A stretch of 64,000 bases of DNA from Phenylobacterium sp. (GCA_020402585.1 JADBZH010000031.1:1-64000), one strand, 5' to 3'; counted from the stretch's first letter, positions 7,924 to 15,497 are shown. The notes: generated by a model not told the origin, from the sequence alone. A program made the numbers and translations.

Positions 7924-8129
7924 GGGATAGAGGCTGAGGCCGAGGCCGCGCGCCGATCCTAGCGGTTTGCCGTTCCCAAACCCGGAGGGAACAAGGCCGG
8001 AACATCTGCGTTGACCGAACCACACCGGCGCCCCCACCATGGGCGCGAGGGGATAGGCCGGCCAGCCGATAAGCGCGTTTCCCGGCGCGCTTCCCCGCCA
8101 CGTCCGGGACCGCTGCGGGAGGCGGGAAA

Positions 8130-8810
8130 ATGGCATTGTTTGGCGGTTCTGGCCGGCGGCGCGCCTCGCCCGGCGCAATGAGCGAGGAAGGCTCCGTGAA
8201 CTTGCCGGAGCCCGATCTGCGGTTCGAGCTGCAGAAGCTTCAAATCCGCTTCGGGCGCGCGGCGCTCATTGCTGAGCTCGAAAGAATGACGAAGCCGCCC
8301 ATGGGGCGACCCCGCCTGAATGATCGTGAGCGCCTAACTCCGCAGTTTGAGCAAGATGCTCGGATCCTCCTAGCGGGCGGGGACCCCTACAAACAGACGG
8401 ATTACAAGATAGCGAAGGCACACTCAGAAGCGGACCCAGGCCATAGCCAGGAGTCCACTGCACGGCGTTTAAGGGACTACCTCAAAGCCCATCGAGCGGA
8501 GGCGGTTCTCTTTCGGGTCATAGTGGCAAGGCCAGAGGACTATCCCCACGCCGCATACATCCGGGCGCTTCGGTGGCCGATCCCGACAAAATACACTGTC
8601 CCGGATGCGCTCCGGGCTGCGGCGGCGAAACTCGCCTCCGATGCGGAAGGAGCAATCTCAGGTTATCGGGAGAAGCTGGGCGAACCGCCGGCGGCCATGA
8701 CGCTAGCTGAGATCAGGCGGGAATTGAGGGCATGGTCCCCACCGCCCGCAAGGCCTGATCCGAATAGCCCGCTTGGCGTTCTTTGGGATTTGGCCGACCG
8801 CTCGAATTGA
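8130..8810 (+). CDS. Element-encoded hypothetical protein
   Basis: Protein of 226 residues that I do not recognise. The start at 8130 is supported by GGGAGG seven bases upstream; an internal ATG at 8178 is also possible. It is soluble, charged and mostly helical, with a MGRPRLNDRERL segment (residues 52-64) resembling the GRP/GRPR motifs of proteins that touch DNA, and a basic stretch STARRLRDYLKAHR (residues 111-124). It lies between the integrase and the AlpA-like gene, where small islands often carry regulators. A DNA-binding role is only a guess. The preceding 7924-8129 gap holds no visible gene. Confidence 0.55.
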   Translation: MALFGGSGRRRASPGAMSEEGSVNLPEPDLRFELQKLQIRFGRAALIAELERMTKPPMGRPRLNDRERLTPQFEQDARILLAGGDPYKQTDYKIAKAHSEADPGHSQESTARRLRDYLKAHRAEAVLFRVIVARPEDYPHAAYIRALRWPIPTKYTVPDALRAAAAKLASDAEGAISGYREKLGEPPAAMTLAEIRRELRAWSPPPARPDPNSPLGVLWDLADRSN

Positions 8811-8935
8811 TGCGGAAGTTGGCCATGGGGAGAAAAGTCCGCCTGACTTAAGTCCGTGTGTTCGGGCTTCGTTCCTGAGCTATCCAACCCATGCGAGCCC
8901 GGCGCGATCCCCACCGGGCCATATGGGTAAATCCA

Positions 8936-9124
8936 ATGTCCAAGCAATCACGCGAGCCGGAACGGCTCGCCTATTCGATCAATGAGGCGGTCCGGGTATC
9001 GAGCCTGGCAAGGTCAACGATCTACCGGCACATTCGGGCAAAGCGCCTGGAGCTAGTCCGCGTCGGCGGGCGGAGCCTGATCCCCGCCGCCGCCCTTCAC
9101 CGCCTAGTCAGGGGGGAGGGTTGA
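8936..9124 (+). CDS. AlpA/excisionase-like HTH protein
   Basis: Small DNA-binding protein of 62 residues from the ATG at 8936; a start at 8891 would add 15 residues. The whole protein is a MerR/excisionase-type winged helix: YSINEAVRVSSLARSTIYRHIRAKRLELVRVGGRSLIPAAALHRLV. This is the HTH_17 pattern of AlpA and Xis proteins, which activate integrase expression or bend att DNA during excision. Its position downstream of a P4-type integrase supports a role in mobilising this element. Confidence 0.8.
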   Translation: MSKQSREPERLAYSINEAVRVSSLARSTIYRHIRAKRLELVRVGGRSLIPAAALHRLVRGEG

Positions 9125-9128
9125 ACAC

Positions 9129-9314
9129 ATGCCCCAAAAAGTAACCCCCCGCCGAGGCGAGGGGCTGCGGAATGATTTGGCGATCAACTTCCGCAACCCT
9201 TCTACCTCGCGGGCTCGCCAGGCGCAAATCCTGCGGTGTCGCTATGGCGTCCGTCCGATCCTGGCCGGCGTCCTGGCGGCGCTGATCTTTGGGGAGGCCG
9301 CCGACAATGGATGA
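9129..9314 (+). CDS. Small element protein, unknown function
   Basis: Open frame of 61 residues starting 5 bases after the AlpA-like gene, with GGGAGG about 10 bases before the ATG. The basic N-terminus (PRRGEGLRNDLAINFRNPSTSRARQAQ) is followed by a hydrophobic C-terminal stretch (RPILAGVLAALIFGEA). Its end overlaps the start of the next gene by 8 bases, which fits a tight operon. I do not recognise it, and it could be a chance frame. Confidence 0.4.
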   Translation: MPQKVTPRRGEGLRNDLAINFRNPSTSRARQAQILRCRYGVRPILAGVLAALIFGEAADNG

Positions 9315-9642
9315 CCGCTACCCCACCCATCCCGGGAGCAAAGGCCTGGACGGCACAAGCCAAGCCGCTGCGGTGGCTATGGCGCGCCCCGCGCAACGTC
9401 TCCGGCGGCTCGCCCTGGCGACCATGGCCCGGATCGGACCGGCCACCGCCTTGGAGGTGTGTGAGGCCGCCCAGGTTCCCAGGGAGGCGCTGCAACCCCG
9501 GCTTTCGGAGCTGCGGCGGCTTGGCCAAATCGAGGCCACCGGCGAGCGCCGCCGGAACCCCTCCGGTAAGTCGGCGGCGGTCCTTCGGCTGACTGACTTG
9601 GGCCTGGCCTATTTGGGAAAGGAGGTTGCGCTGGCGTCCTAG
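9307..9642 (+). CDS. Winged helix-turn-helix protein
   Basis: Protein of 111 residues starting at the ATG at 9307, with GGGGAGG upstream. Residues about 33-105 form a winged helix of the MarR/ArsR kind: RRLALATMARIGPATALEVCEAAQVPREALQPRLSELRRLGQIEATGERRRNPSGKSAAVLRLTDLGLAYL. This resembles the HTH modules used in mobile elements to control replication or to sense host signals. It sits in a compact run of small genes upstream of the replication-type gene and is probably a regulator of the element. Confidence 0.6.
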   Translation: MDDRYPTHPGSKGLDGTSQAAAVAMARPAQRLRRLALATMARIGPATALEVCEAAQVPREALQPRLSELRRLGQIEATGERRRNPSGKSAAVLRLTDLGLAYLGKEVALAS

Positions 9643-9724
9643 GGCGCTTCGGCAGTCGGTGGCCTGTTGTCCCCGGACGGCGGCCACCGGCCCGCCTGGA
9701 GCCCCTGAGAGCCCTGCAGTTCCC

Positions 9725-10294
9725 ATGGGAAACAAGAAACGCCGCCTAGGCGAAACTTTGAGCCACGGCCCGCCAGAGGGCGAACCTTGGTATTGGCAGA
9801 CCAAAGCCATGTTGGGCGCAATCACCTATCGGGCTTTGGGGATCAGTGCACGGCGCATCCTCGATTTTGCGCTGTATGAGCACATGAGCCACGGAGGCAA
9901 GGAAAACGGAAACCTCGCCTTGCCTTATGAAGCCCTTGGCCGTTGGGGGGTCACCGGTGCGGATACCCGAAAGGGATTTGCCGAGGTGTTCGCTACGGGT
10001 TTTCTGGTGCGGACCCGTGAAGGCTTTTTCACGCTTGGGGGGCGGACCCCGGCCCGTTACCGCCTGACTTGGCTTCCTACTGGCGTCTGGCCAGGCGGCG
10101 GCCCTGCAACCCATGAATGGATCGAGGTCCTTGATCGGCTGGGTAAGGCGGGCGTCGGCTCAGTCGCCCAGGCCAAGTGTTGGCTGAGGGCTGAGGTTGA
10201 GACCTTCAACCGCTCGAAACCTACCGGCCAAAAACAGAAGCTAGCCCCTCATTTGAAAGTCGTCCGCACCTCAAATGAGGGCCGGAACAGATGA
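9725..10294 (+). CDS. Replication-initiator-like HTH protein of the element
   Basis: Protein of 189 residues from the ATG at 9725; a TTG 33 codons upstream directly abuts an AGGAGG, so the start is uncertain. The core GAITYRALGISARRILDFALYEHMSHGGKENGNLALPYEALGRWGV (residues about 30-75), then VFATGFLVRTREGFF and PARYRLTWLP, matches a family of small island proteins in alphaproteobacteria that resemble phage replication or initiation HTH domains. The 3' end of the gene lies inside an iteron-like repeat cluster (10243-10350), as expected for an initiator next to its origin. Function is inferred. Confidence 0.6.
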   Translation: MGNKKRRLGETLSHGPPEGEPWYWQTKAMLGAITYRALGISARRILDFALYEHMSHGGKENGNLALPYEALGRWGVTGADTRKGFAEVFATGFLVRTREGFFTLGGRTPARYRLTWLPTGVWPGGGPATHEWIEVLDRLGKAGVGSVAQAKCWLRAEVETFNRSKPTGQKQKLAPHLKVVRTSNEGRNR

Positions 10295-10350
10295 AAGCCC
10301 ACGCTCTCCGCCCCTCATTTGAAACCTCCGCCGGCACCTCATTTGAGGGG
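10243..10350. repeat. Iteron-like repeats (candidate origin) at the 3' end of the HTH gene
   Basis: Four copies of CCTCATTTGA or its inverted/complete form CCTCAAATGAGG occur at 10247-10256, 10269-10280, 10313-10322 and 10337-10348. Start-to-start distances are 22, 44 and 24 bases, close to multiples of two helical turns. Two copies are full near-palindromes (CCTCA-NN-TGAGG). Clustered, helically phased repeats beside an initiator-like gene are typical of an iteron origin or autoregulatory site. Confidence 0.6.
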
Positions 10351-10471
10351 TCCCTTCTATATCTTGGGAGGAAAGGCACGGCGGAGCGGACGGGGGAGGG
10401 AGCGCGCGCCCCAATGGGCGCCGAAGCGACCAGACCCGGAAGCGGGCAACCACATTCAAGGATGACCATCC

Positions 10472-11104
10472 ATGACTAAGCGCCGCCGCGCGAGCCCAAC
10501 GCCACCGCAAGGCCCGGATACCGCCCTGCGGGTTCCAACCGGAGCCGATGAAGCCCCCGCGCGAGCCCTCGCCCGAACGCTGATTGATCCGGGCGCCCGT
10601 CATGCCCTGGCGGCGGCGGAGTTTGCCGTAAAGCCCTTGGGAGATTTGACCGCCCCCGGAGTTGGCGACTTTCAGAGGGCGATGGACCTTGCACTTGACC
10701 GCGCCGGCGACCGCGCCGCCGCACGGAAGATGCTGGCCGCCCAGGCGGTGGCGCTGGATAGCGTCTTTTGCGAGCTGACCCGGCGCGCGGGAGCGAACCT
10801 GGGCACCTATCCTGAGGCGGTGGACCGTTACCTTCGGCTGGCCATGAAGGCCCAGGCGAACGCGCGGGCGACACTGGAGGCTATCCACCGGCTCAGCGAG
10901 CCACCGCCGGCCCCGCCCCGCTACGTTTCCGTCAGGGACGGCGGCCAAGCGGTGATAGCGGACCAATTCCACCATCACGCCAGCGCGCCTGTTTTAGAGG
11001 ATCAATCCCATGCACCCAGAACGATTGTCCAAGGCCCCGCGATGCCTAGCGAAGACAAGGAAGGGCTCACCCTGCCAAGCCCCAGCGGTGAGGGGCCGGG
11101 CTAG
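10472..11104 (+). CDS. Conserved island protein (MLAAQ / GGQA motif type), unknown function
   Basis: Protein of 210 residues. The middle contains KMLAAQAVALDSVFCELTRRA and helical repeats to EAIHRL; the C-terminal part has RYVSVRDGGQAVIADQF. This combination (a MLAAQ-type helix, then a V-x-V-x-x-GGQA motif) recurs in small integrative elements of alphaproteobacteria, usually followed by an HGG-motif gene, exactly as here. The function is not known to me. The last 30 or so residues overlap the next gene in another frame. AAGGA lies upstream of the ATG. Confidence 0.6.
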   Translation: MTKRRRASPTPPQGPDTALRVPTGADEAPARALARTLIDPGARHALAAAEFAVKPLGDLTAPGVGDFQRAMDLALDRAGDRAAARKMLAAQAVALDSVFCELTRRAGANLGTYPEAVDRYLRLAMKAQANARATLEAIHRLSEPPPAPPRYVSVRDGGQAVIADQFHHHASAPVLEDQSHAPRTIVQGPAMPSEDKEGLTLPSPSGEGPG

Positions 11105-11246
11105 ATGCCGGATGCACGGCGGAACCAATCCGGGGCCGCCGGCTGGCAACCGCAATGCGCTCCGGCATGGCTGGTACGCTGAGGTAGCAGTGGGCTTAAG
11201 AGGGGTTCTGAGAGAGATTCTGAGGGGAGTTAACACGCGCTCATAA
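11010..11246 (+). CDS. HGG-motif small basic protein, apparently shortened
   Basis: Protein of 78 residues, overlapping the previous gene by 95 bases in another frame. It contains the conserved island motif RCLAKTRKGSPCQAPAVRGRARCRMHGGTNPGPPAGNRNALRHG: a paired Cys/Cys-His pattern, possibly metal-binding, then HGG...G-N-x-NALRHG. Relatives usually run 20-40 residues further in a helical tail. Here the frame ends soon afterwards in VAVGLRGVLREILRGVNTRS, which suggests a truncated or frameshifted tail. Function is unknown; it is often found beside phage or island replication genes. Confidence 0.65.
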   Translation: MHPERLSKAPRCLAKTRKGSPCQAPAVRGRARCRMHGGTNPGPPAGNRNALRHGWYAEVAVGLRGVLREILRGVNTRS

Positions 11247-11391
11247 GTGGGTGAGCGGGCTCAAGCTTGAACGCGGTCGCTCATGGGACATTGACGCCAA
11301 GGTCTAGACCTTAATATGAAGGGATCCGGGCGGGGGTTAACCCGGGGTTAGTGGCCTAGGGTCGTTAATCGCGCGGTACCAGGAGGAAGAC

Positions 11392-11562
11392 ATGGCAGCT
11401 CAATCAAAGGTCCCAGCGGACGAAACATACCCTGTCGCAAGGACGACGAAAGAGGGATTAGACCTTCTATGGGCTATGGCCAACAGTACAACGCGCGCCA
11501 AACCCACCCCAGCGCTAAAGGCGTTGATGAGCGGCCAACCGGTCACTACCAAGAAGCGATAG
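11392..11562 (+). CDS. Short protein upstream of the GNAT toxin, putative antitoxin
   Basis: Open frame of 56 residues with a near-ideal AGGAGG ribosome-binding site (11381-11386) before the ATG, ending 13 bases before the acetyltransferase gene. The sequence (MAAQSKVPADETYPVARTTKEG, then LDLLWAMANSTTRAKPTP, tail QPVTTKKR) has one amphipathic helix and a basic tail. It lacks the ribbon-helix-helix pattern of the DUF1778 antitoxins that normally accompany GNAT toxins. Antitoxin function is inferred only from position and translational design. Confidence 0.5.
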   Translation: MAAQSKVPADETYPVARTTKEGLDLLWAMANSTTRAKPTPALKALMSGQPVTTKKR

Positions 11563-11575
11563 GTTAACCTACCGA

Positions 11576-12079
11576 ATGTCGGTTAGTATTCGACTACTCG
11601 ATAAAAATCATAAGCGCGAAAAGTTCGAGTGTGGCGAGTCAAGAATCGATAATTGGTTCCTCCTAAATTCTTGGAAAGAGCAGAAGCAGGGAAGATCGCG
11701 GGTATATTGTCTAGCGGATAATGAAACGAATTTTGTGATCGGATTTTATAATCTCACGTTCATCGCGTGGGACTATGACAACGCCAATAATGTAGTTGGC
11801 ACGAAGAGCGAGAGTAAAGGGTCTCCACTTCCTTCCGTATATTTGCCTCGTATCGGAGTTAGAACAGAGTGTGCGAGACAAGGATATGGGGGCGATTTAA
11901 TTAGAGATGCGCTTAAAAAGTCTGTTGAAATTTCACGCATAGCTTCAATTCGTACATTGTCATTACACGCAATCAACGAAGAGAAAGCTCAGTGGTACAC
12001 AAAGTTCGGTTTTCAGCGCATACCGCCTAATGAGGATTTTGGTATGGCCCTCCCACTTTCTGTGGTTCCTGTTTCCTAG
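11576..12079 (+). CDS. GNAT-family acetyltransferase toxin (TacT/AtaT-like)
   Basis: GNAT acetyltransferase of 167 residues resembling tRNA-acetylating toxins (TacT, AtaT), which block translation by acetylating charged tRNA. Matching features: N-terminal F-x-CGESRIDNW, the GFYNLTF strand, LPRIGVR followed by the acetyl-CoA loop RQGYGGDL (R/Q-x-x-G-x-G/A), and the C-terminal WYTKFGFQRIP with the likely catalytic Tyr. Base composition is strikingly AT-rich compared with the rest of the window, a sign of recent acquisition. The usual DUF1778 antitoxin is absent; a 56-residue ORF with a strong ribosome-binding site takes its place. Confidence 0.8.
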   Translation: MSVSIRLLDKNHKREKFECGESRIDNWFLLNSWKEQKQGRSRVYCLADNETNFVIGFYNLTFIAWDYDNANNVVGTKSESKGSPLPSVYLPRIGVRTECARQGYGGDLIRDALKKSVEISRIASIRTLSLHAINEEKAQWYTKFGFQRIPPNEDFGMALPLSVVPVS

Positions 12080-12081
12080 GG

Positions 12082-12094
12082 ACACTTAAAGTGT
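12082..12094. promoter_or_regulatory. Small palindrome after the GNAT gene
   Basis: ACACTT and AAGTGT form a 6-bp inverted repeat with a single-base spacer directly after the GNAT stop. It may be a weak terminator or a protein-binding site. The stretch to 12163 shows no gene. Confidence 0.25.
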
Positions 12095-12243
12095 ATTGAT
12101 CGGAAAATGTTGTATTCTCGGGCGTAAATATGCGGCGCTCTATCAGGCTGCGACTGATCTAGGATTATGGAAATTGGAGCTTTAGCGTCTCGCGCTACTT
12201 TCTGGATCACAAAGGATTCTGCGCAGCAGCGGTTTCGGCATTT

Positions 12244-12630
12244 TTGCTGCCAGGCCCAGCCTTAGCCGATCCCTGCGACCTGATCCCCGAACGCGGACCA
12301 ATGCCGATCGAGGTCAGGTCCGGCGAGGCCTTCTCTGGTTCAGTGGCCTATGTCGGGGAGGGGGATAGCCTATGCGTAGCCCTGGGGCCTTCACACGCCC
12401 AATGGGCCGAGGTCCGCCTAGCCGATTTTTACGCGCCGGAGCTGCATGACGCTGGGGGGCCGGAGGCTAAGGCTACTCTGAGGCGCCTGGTCGAGGGCAA
12501 GCGGGTTGATTGCGTCGCAGAACATCGGAGCTATGACCGGGTGGCGGCGGTCTGCCGGCTGAGGGGCCGGAGTGTCGGGGATTTGATGCGGTCTTCTGGC
12601 GTCGGTGAAGGAGGACGGGGGAAGCGCTGA
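12244..12630 (+). CDS. Secreted SNase-like (thermonuclease-fold) protein
   Basis: Staphylococcal-nuclease-like OB-fold protein, about 128 residues from a TTG at 12244. Core motifs are GDSLCVALG, WAEVRLADFYAPEL, AKATLRRLVEGKRVDCVAEHRSYDRVAAVC and GDLMRSSGVGEGGRG; the Arg/Glu/Arg triad of true nuclease is only partly recognisable. The frame is open upstream to 12163 and encodes a hydrophobic signal-like run (CAAAVSAFLLPGPALA followed by DPC) with no ATG, GTG or TTG at its head. A CTG at 12202 would give a complete signal peptide, whereas TTG 12244 cuts it. The start is therefore unclear and may be mutated. It is the last gene of the element. Confidence 0.65.
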   Translation: MLPGPALADPCDLIPERGPMPIEVRSGEAFSGSVAYVGEGDSLCVALGPSHAQWAEVRLADFYAPELHDAGGPEAKATLRRLVEGKRVDCVAEHRSYDRVAAVCRLRGRSVGDLMRSSGVGEGGRGKR

Positions 12631-12750
12631 AAAGGTCACGCTCCCACCGGGACACCCTAGGATAGCATGGCCTAGCGAGGCTCCTATTAGGGAACCTTGA
12701 GGGGAACAAATCCCCATCCTGCCGAATTATTTAATAGAAACAATAGGCGT

Positions 12751-12840
<90 letters not shown>

Positions 12841-12956
12841 GACGAGGAACGGCGCCTGAAAAGGGGCCGGTGAGTGCGAGGCGCGGAAACTAGCGAGGGC
12901 GCCGGGCGGAGGCAAGCCTTGCCGGAGCGGGCGGGGCGGTGCGGGTGGGCGGGGCC

Positions 12957-13439
12957 TCAGCCCTCGTCGTCCTCCACCGGCAGCACGGCCAGGCCGTCGG
13001 CGTCGGCGTGGAGGAGGTCGCCGGGTACGAAGACCACGCCGCCGAAGGCGACGGGGGCGTCGCGCAGGCCCTCGCCGCGCTTGACCGTGCGCATGGGGCA
13101 GGTTCCCAGGGCCTTGATCCCCAGCTTCATTCGGCCGAGGGCGGCCGTGTCGCGCACGGCGCCGAACACCACCACTCCGGCCCAGCCGTTGCGCACCGCG
13201 TCCGTCGCCAGGTTGTCGCCCAGGAGGGACCGGCGCAGGGAGCCGCCGCCGTCCACCACCAGCACCGCGCCCTCGCCGGGCTCGGACAGGGCCTGCTTGA
13301 CCAGGGCGTTGTCCTCAAAACAGCGCACCGTGCGGATCGGGCCGGAAAAGGCCGTGCGGCCGCCAAAGTCGCGGAAGGGGACGTGGCAGACCTCGATCAC
13401 GTCCTCATGGGCGTCGCACAGGTCGGCGAGGGTGGTCAT
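12957..13439 (-). CDS. RraA-family protein (RNase E inhibitor-like / HMG aldolase fold)
   Basis: Protein of 160 residues, the RraA length, starting at the ATG at 13437-13439. Family features: TLADLCDAHEDVIEV at the N-terminus, FGGRTAFSGPIRTVRCFEDNALVK, VLVVDGGGSLRRSLLGDNLA with the G-x-G-S and R/D motif that binds substrate or metal in the aldolase relatives, and the C-terminal PGDLLHADADGLAVLP. In E. coli RraA inhibits RNase E; in many other bacteria the same fold is a 4-hydroxy-4-methyl-2-oxoglutarate aldolase or oxaloacetate decarboxylase. The two roles cannot be separated here. It ends a probable two-gene unit with the upstream PPOX-like gene. Confidence 0.85.
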   Translation of the reverse strand: MTTLADLCDAHEDVIEVCHVPFRDFGGRTAFSGPIRTVRCFEDNALVKQALSEPGEGAVLVVDGGGSLRRSLLGDNLATDAVRNGWAGVVVFGAVRDTAALGRMKLGIKALGTCPMRTVKRGEGLRDAPVAFGGVVFVPGDLLHADADGLAVLPVEDDEG

Positions 13440-13450
13440 GGGGCGGGTCC

Positions 13451-14017
13451 TTACTCGGTCGGACCGGCGATGTAGCGGTCGGTGGCCCGGGTGGGAAGCC
13501 CGTCCAGGCTGCGGGTCCGCCCGGCCTGTTTCTTCACCCAGGCCTGTGGGTCCTGGGCGGCGTGATAGCGGGGCAGGGTTTCGCGGTGATGGTCCAGGCT
13601 CATGACCGGCACGCCCCAGCCGCAGCTGGTCTGCACGCCCTCCACGGTGATGTCGAAGATCTGGCGCACGCCGGGCTGCAGGGTGAAGCGGGCGGCCAGG
13701 CCCTCCCACTCCGGGTCGGCGGGCAGGACGGGCCGGCCGCGGCCATAGATCCGCAGGATCAGGGCCGGCGCCTCGAAGTTGCACATCATCAGGGTGATGC
13801 GCCCGTCCGCCGCCAGGTGGGCGTGGGTCTCATTGCCCGACCCGGCCAGGTCCAGATAGGCGACGCGGTTGGGGGAGAGGACCTGGAAGGTCCCGGCCAG
13901 CCCCTTGGGCGACAGGTTGATCCGCCCGTCCGCCGCAGCGGTGGCGACAAAGAAGACCGGCTGGCGGGCGATCATCGCCACATGGTCTTCCGTCAGACTG
14001 TCGAAGAACTCGGCCAT
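13451..14017 (-). CDS. Pyridoxamine 5'-phosphate oxidase-family (FMN split-barrel) protein
   Basis: Protein of 188 residues with the FMN-binding split-barrel pattern: FFVATAAADGRINLSPKGLAGTFQVLSPNRVAYLDLAGSGNETHAHLAADGRITLMMCNF, followed by a family-typical RIYGRGRPV strand and an R-x-I-F-D-I strand. It is a PPOX-like flavoprotein, not PdxH, because the PLP-binding residues are not recognisable. The physiological substrate is unknown. It is 11 bases upstream of the rraA-like gene and probably cotranscribed with it. Confidence 0.8.
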   Translation of the reverse strand: MAEFFDSLTEDHVAMIARQPVFFVATAAADGRINLSPKGLAGTFQVLSPNRVAYLDLAGSGNETHAHLAADGRITLMMCNFEAPALILRIYGRGRPVLPADPEWEGLAARFTLQPGVRQIFDITVEGVQTSCGWGVPVMSLDHHRETLPRYHAAQDPQAWVKKQAGRTRSLDGLPTRATDRYIAGPTE

Positions 14018-14068
14018 GAGGAAACGCTAGTCCATCCCGGGCGAGGCGAACAGGGCCCGTCTCGGGGT

Positions 14069-14203
14069 GAAGGGGGTCAACGGCGTCTCAGCTGACCCCC
14101 TCAGTCAGCTTCGCTGACAGCTCCCCCTAATGGGGAGCAATTGAGTGCTCTCATTCCTCCCCCCAGGGGGAGGTGGACCGCAAAGCGGGCCGGAGGGGGT
14201 CAA
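14069..14203. repeat. Intergenic palindromic repeat, copy R2
   Basis: An A-type arm fragment (GGGGGTCAACGG) is followed by a B half (CTGACCCCCTCAG to GGGGAGCAAT) and an A half (ATTCCTCCCC to GGAGGGGGTCA). Here the B half has its own stem, GTCAGCTTCGCTGAC. It lies between the divergent PPOX-like and thiolase genes, so it may sit within their promoter region. Confidence 0.8.
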
Positions 14204-14308
14204 CGAAATCGCCGAACCAACCCTCACCCCCTCGGGGCTTTCCCTGCCTGCGGGAGCGCGTTAAGCCCTCTGCATCAACCGGCTGAAACGCACCGGAGGG
14301 GGAGGACG

Positions 14309-15493
14309 ATGAGCCTGAAAGGCAAGGCCTACATCATGGGGGCGTGGGAGCATCCCACCCGCGACGCCCCCGACAAGACCAGCGCCCAGCTGCACGCCGA
14401 GAGCGCCAGGGGCGCCCTGGCCGACGCCGGCCTCTCCTTCGATGACGTGGACGGATACTTCTGCGCCGGAGATGCGCCGGGCTTCGGCGGCATGTCCATG
14501 GTCGACTATATGGGCCTCAGGAACGTCCGCCACCTGGACTCCACCGAGACCGGCGGCTCCTCCTACATCCTGCACGTCGGCCACGCGGTCCAAGCCATCG
14601 CCGCCGGCAAGTGCCAGGTGGCCCTGATCACCCTGGCCGGGCGTCCGCGCCAGGGCCAGGGCGGCCGTCCCGGCGGCGGCGCGCGCCCGGGCCAGCTGTC
14701 CGACGGCGCCCCCGAAGCCGGTTTCGAGAACATCTACGGCGGCTCGACCCACAACACCTACGGCATGTGCGCCATGCGCCACATGCACGAGTACGGCACC
14801 ACCTCCGAGCAGCTGGCCTGGATCAAGGTGGCCGCCAGCCATCACGCCCAGTGGAACGAACACGCCTTCCTGAAGGACGTGGTCACGGTGGAGGACGTGG
14901 TCAATTCGCGGATGATCGCCGACCCGCTGCACCTTCTGGACTGCTGCGTCGTCACCGACGGCGGCGGCGCCCTGATCGTCACCTCGCCCGAGGTGGCCCG
15001 CAGCCTGAACCGGCCCAGGGTCAAGGTGATCGGCTCCGGCGAGGCGCCCAAGGGCCCCAGCGGCGGCCAGGGCCTGGACCTGACCACCTCCGGCGCCGTC
15101 TGGTCCGGCCCCCGGGCCTTTGCAGAGGCCGGCGTCACCCCCGCCGACATCAAGTACGCCTCCATCTACGACAGCTTCACCATCACCGTGCTGATGCAGC
15201 TGGAGGACCTCGGCTTCTGCGCCAAGGGCCAGGGCGGCCGCTTCGTGGCCGACGGCAACCTGATCTCGGGCGTCGGCAAGCTGCCCTTCAACACGGACGG
15301 CGGCGGCCTGTGCAACAACCACCCCACCAACCGGGGCGGGATCACCAAGGTCATCGAGGCGGTGCGCCAGCTCCGCGGCGAGGCCCATCCCAAGGTCCAG
15401 GTGGCCAACTGCGACCTGGCCCTGGCCCACGGCACGGGCGGATCCCTGGGCACGCGCCATGGCGCGGCCACGGTCATCCTCGAGCGGGAGTAG
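14309..15493 (+). CDS. Thiolase-like protein (SCP2-thiolase type, non-canonical)
   Basis: Thiolase-fold protein of 394 residues, starting at the ATG at 14309 after GGAGG. It matches the acetyl-CoA acetyltransferase-like group that is normally encoded with a DUF35 partner. The segment at the usual nucleophile position reads STETGGSSYILHVGHA and contains no cysteine, so classical Claisen chemistry via a Cys thioester is doubtful. The later catalytic His/Gly motifs are kept (NNHPTNRGG and AHGTGGSLGTRHGAATVI). The protein probably works as a complex with the next gene in fatty acid or steroid side-chain catabolism, for example as part of a retro-aldol enzyme (inference). Confidence 0.8.
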   Translation: MSLKGKAYIMGAWEHPTRDAPDKTSAQLHAESARGALADAGLSFDDVDGYFCAGDAPGFGGMSMVDYMGLRNVRHLDSTETGGSSYILHVGHAVQAIAAGKCQVALITLAGRPRQGQGGRPGGGARPGQLSDGAPEAGFENIYGGSTHNTYGMCAMRHMHEYGTTSEQLAWIKVAASHHAQWNEHAFLKDVVTVEDVVNSRMIADPLHLLDCCVVTDGGGALIVTSPEVARSLNRPRVKVIGSGEAPKGPSGGQGLDLTTSGAVWSGPRAFAEAGVTPADIKYASIYDSFTITVLMQLEDLGFCAKGQGGRFVADGNLISGVGKLPFNTDGGGLCNNHPTNRGGITKVIEAVRQLRGEAHPKVQVANCDLALAHGTGGSLGTRHGAATVILERE

Positions 15494-15497
15494 GAAG

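Noticed and set aside
10291-10479. Short frame through the iteron-like repeats
   Set aside because: Its sequence is explained by the repeats themselves and it has no convincing start signal.
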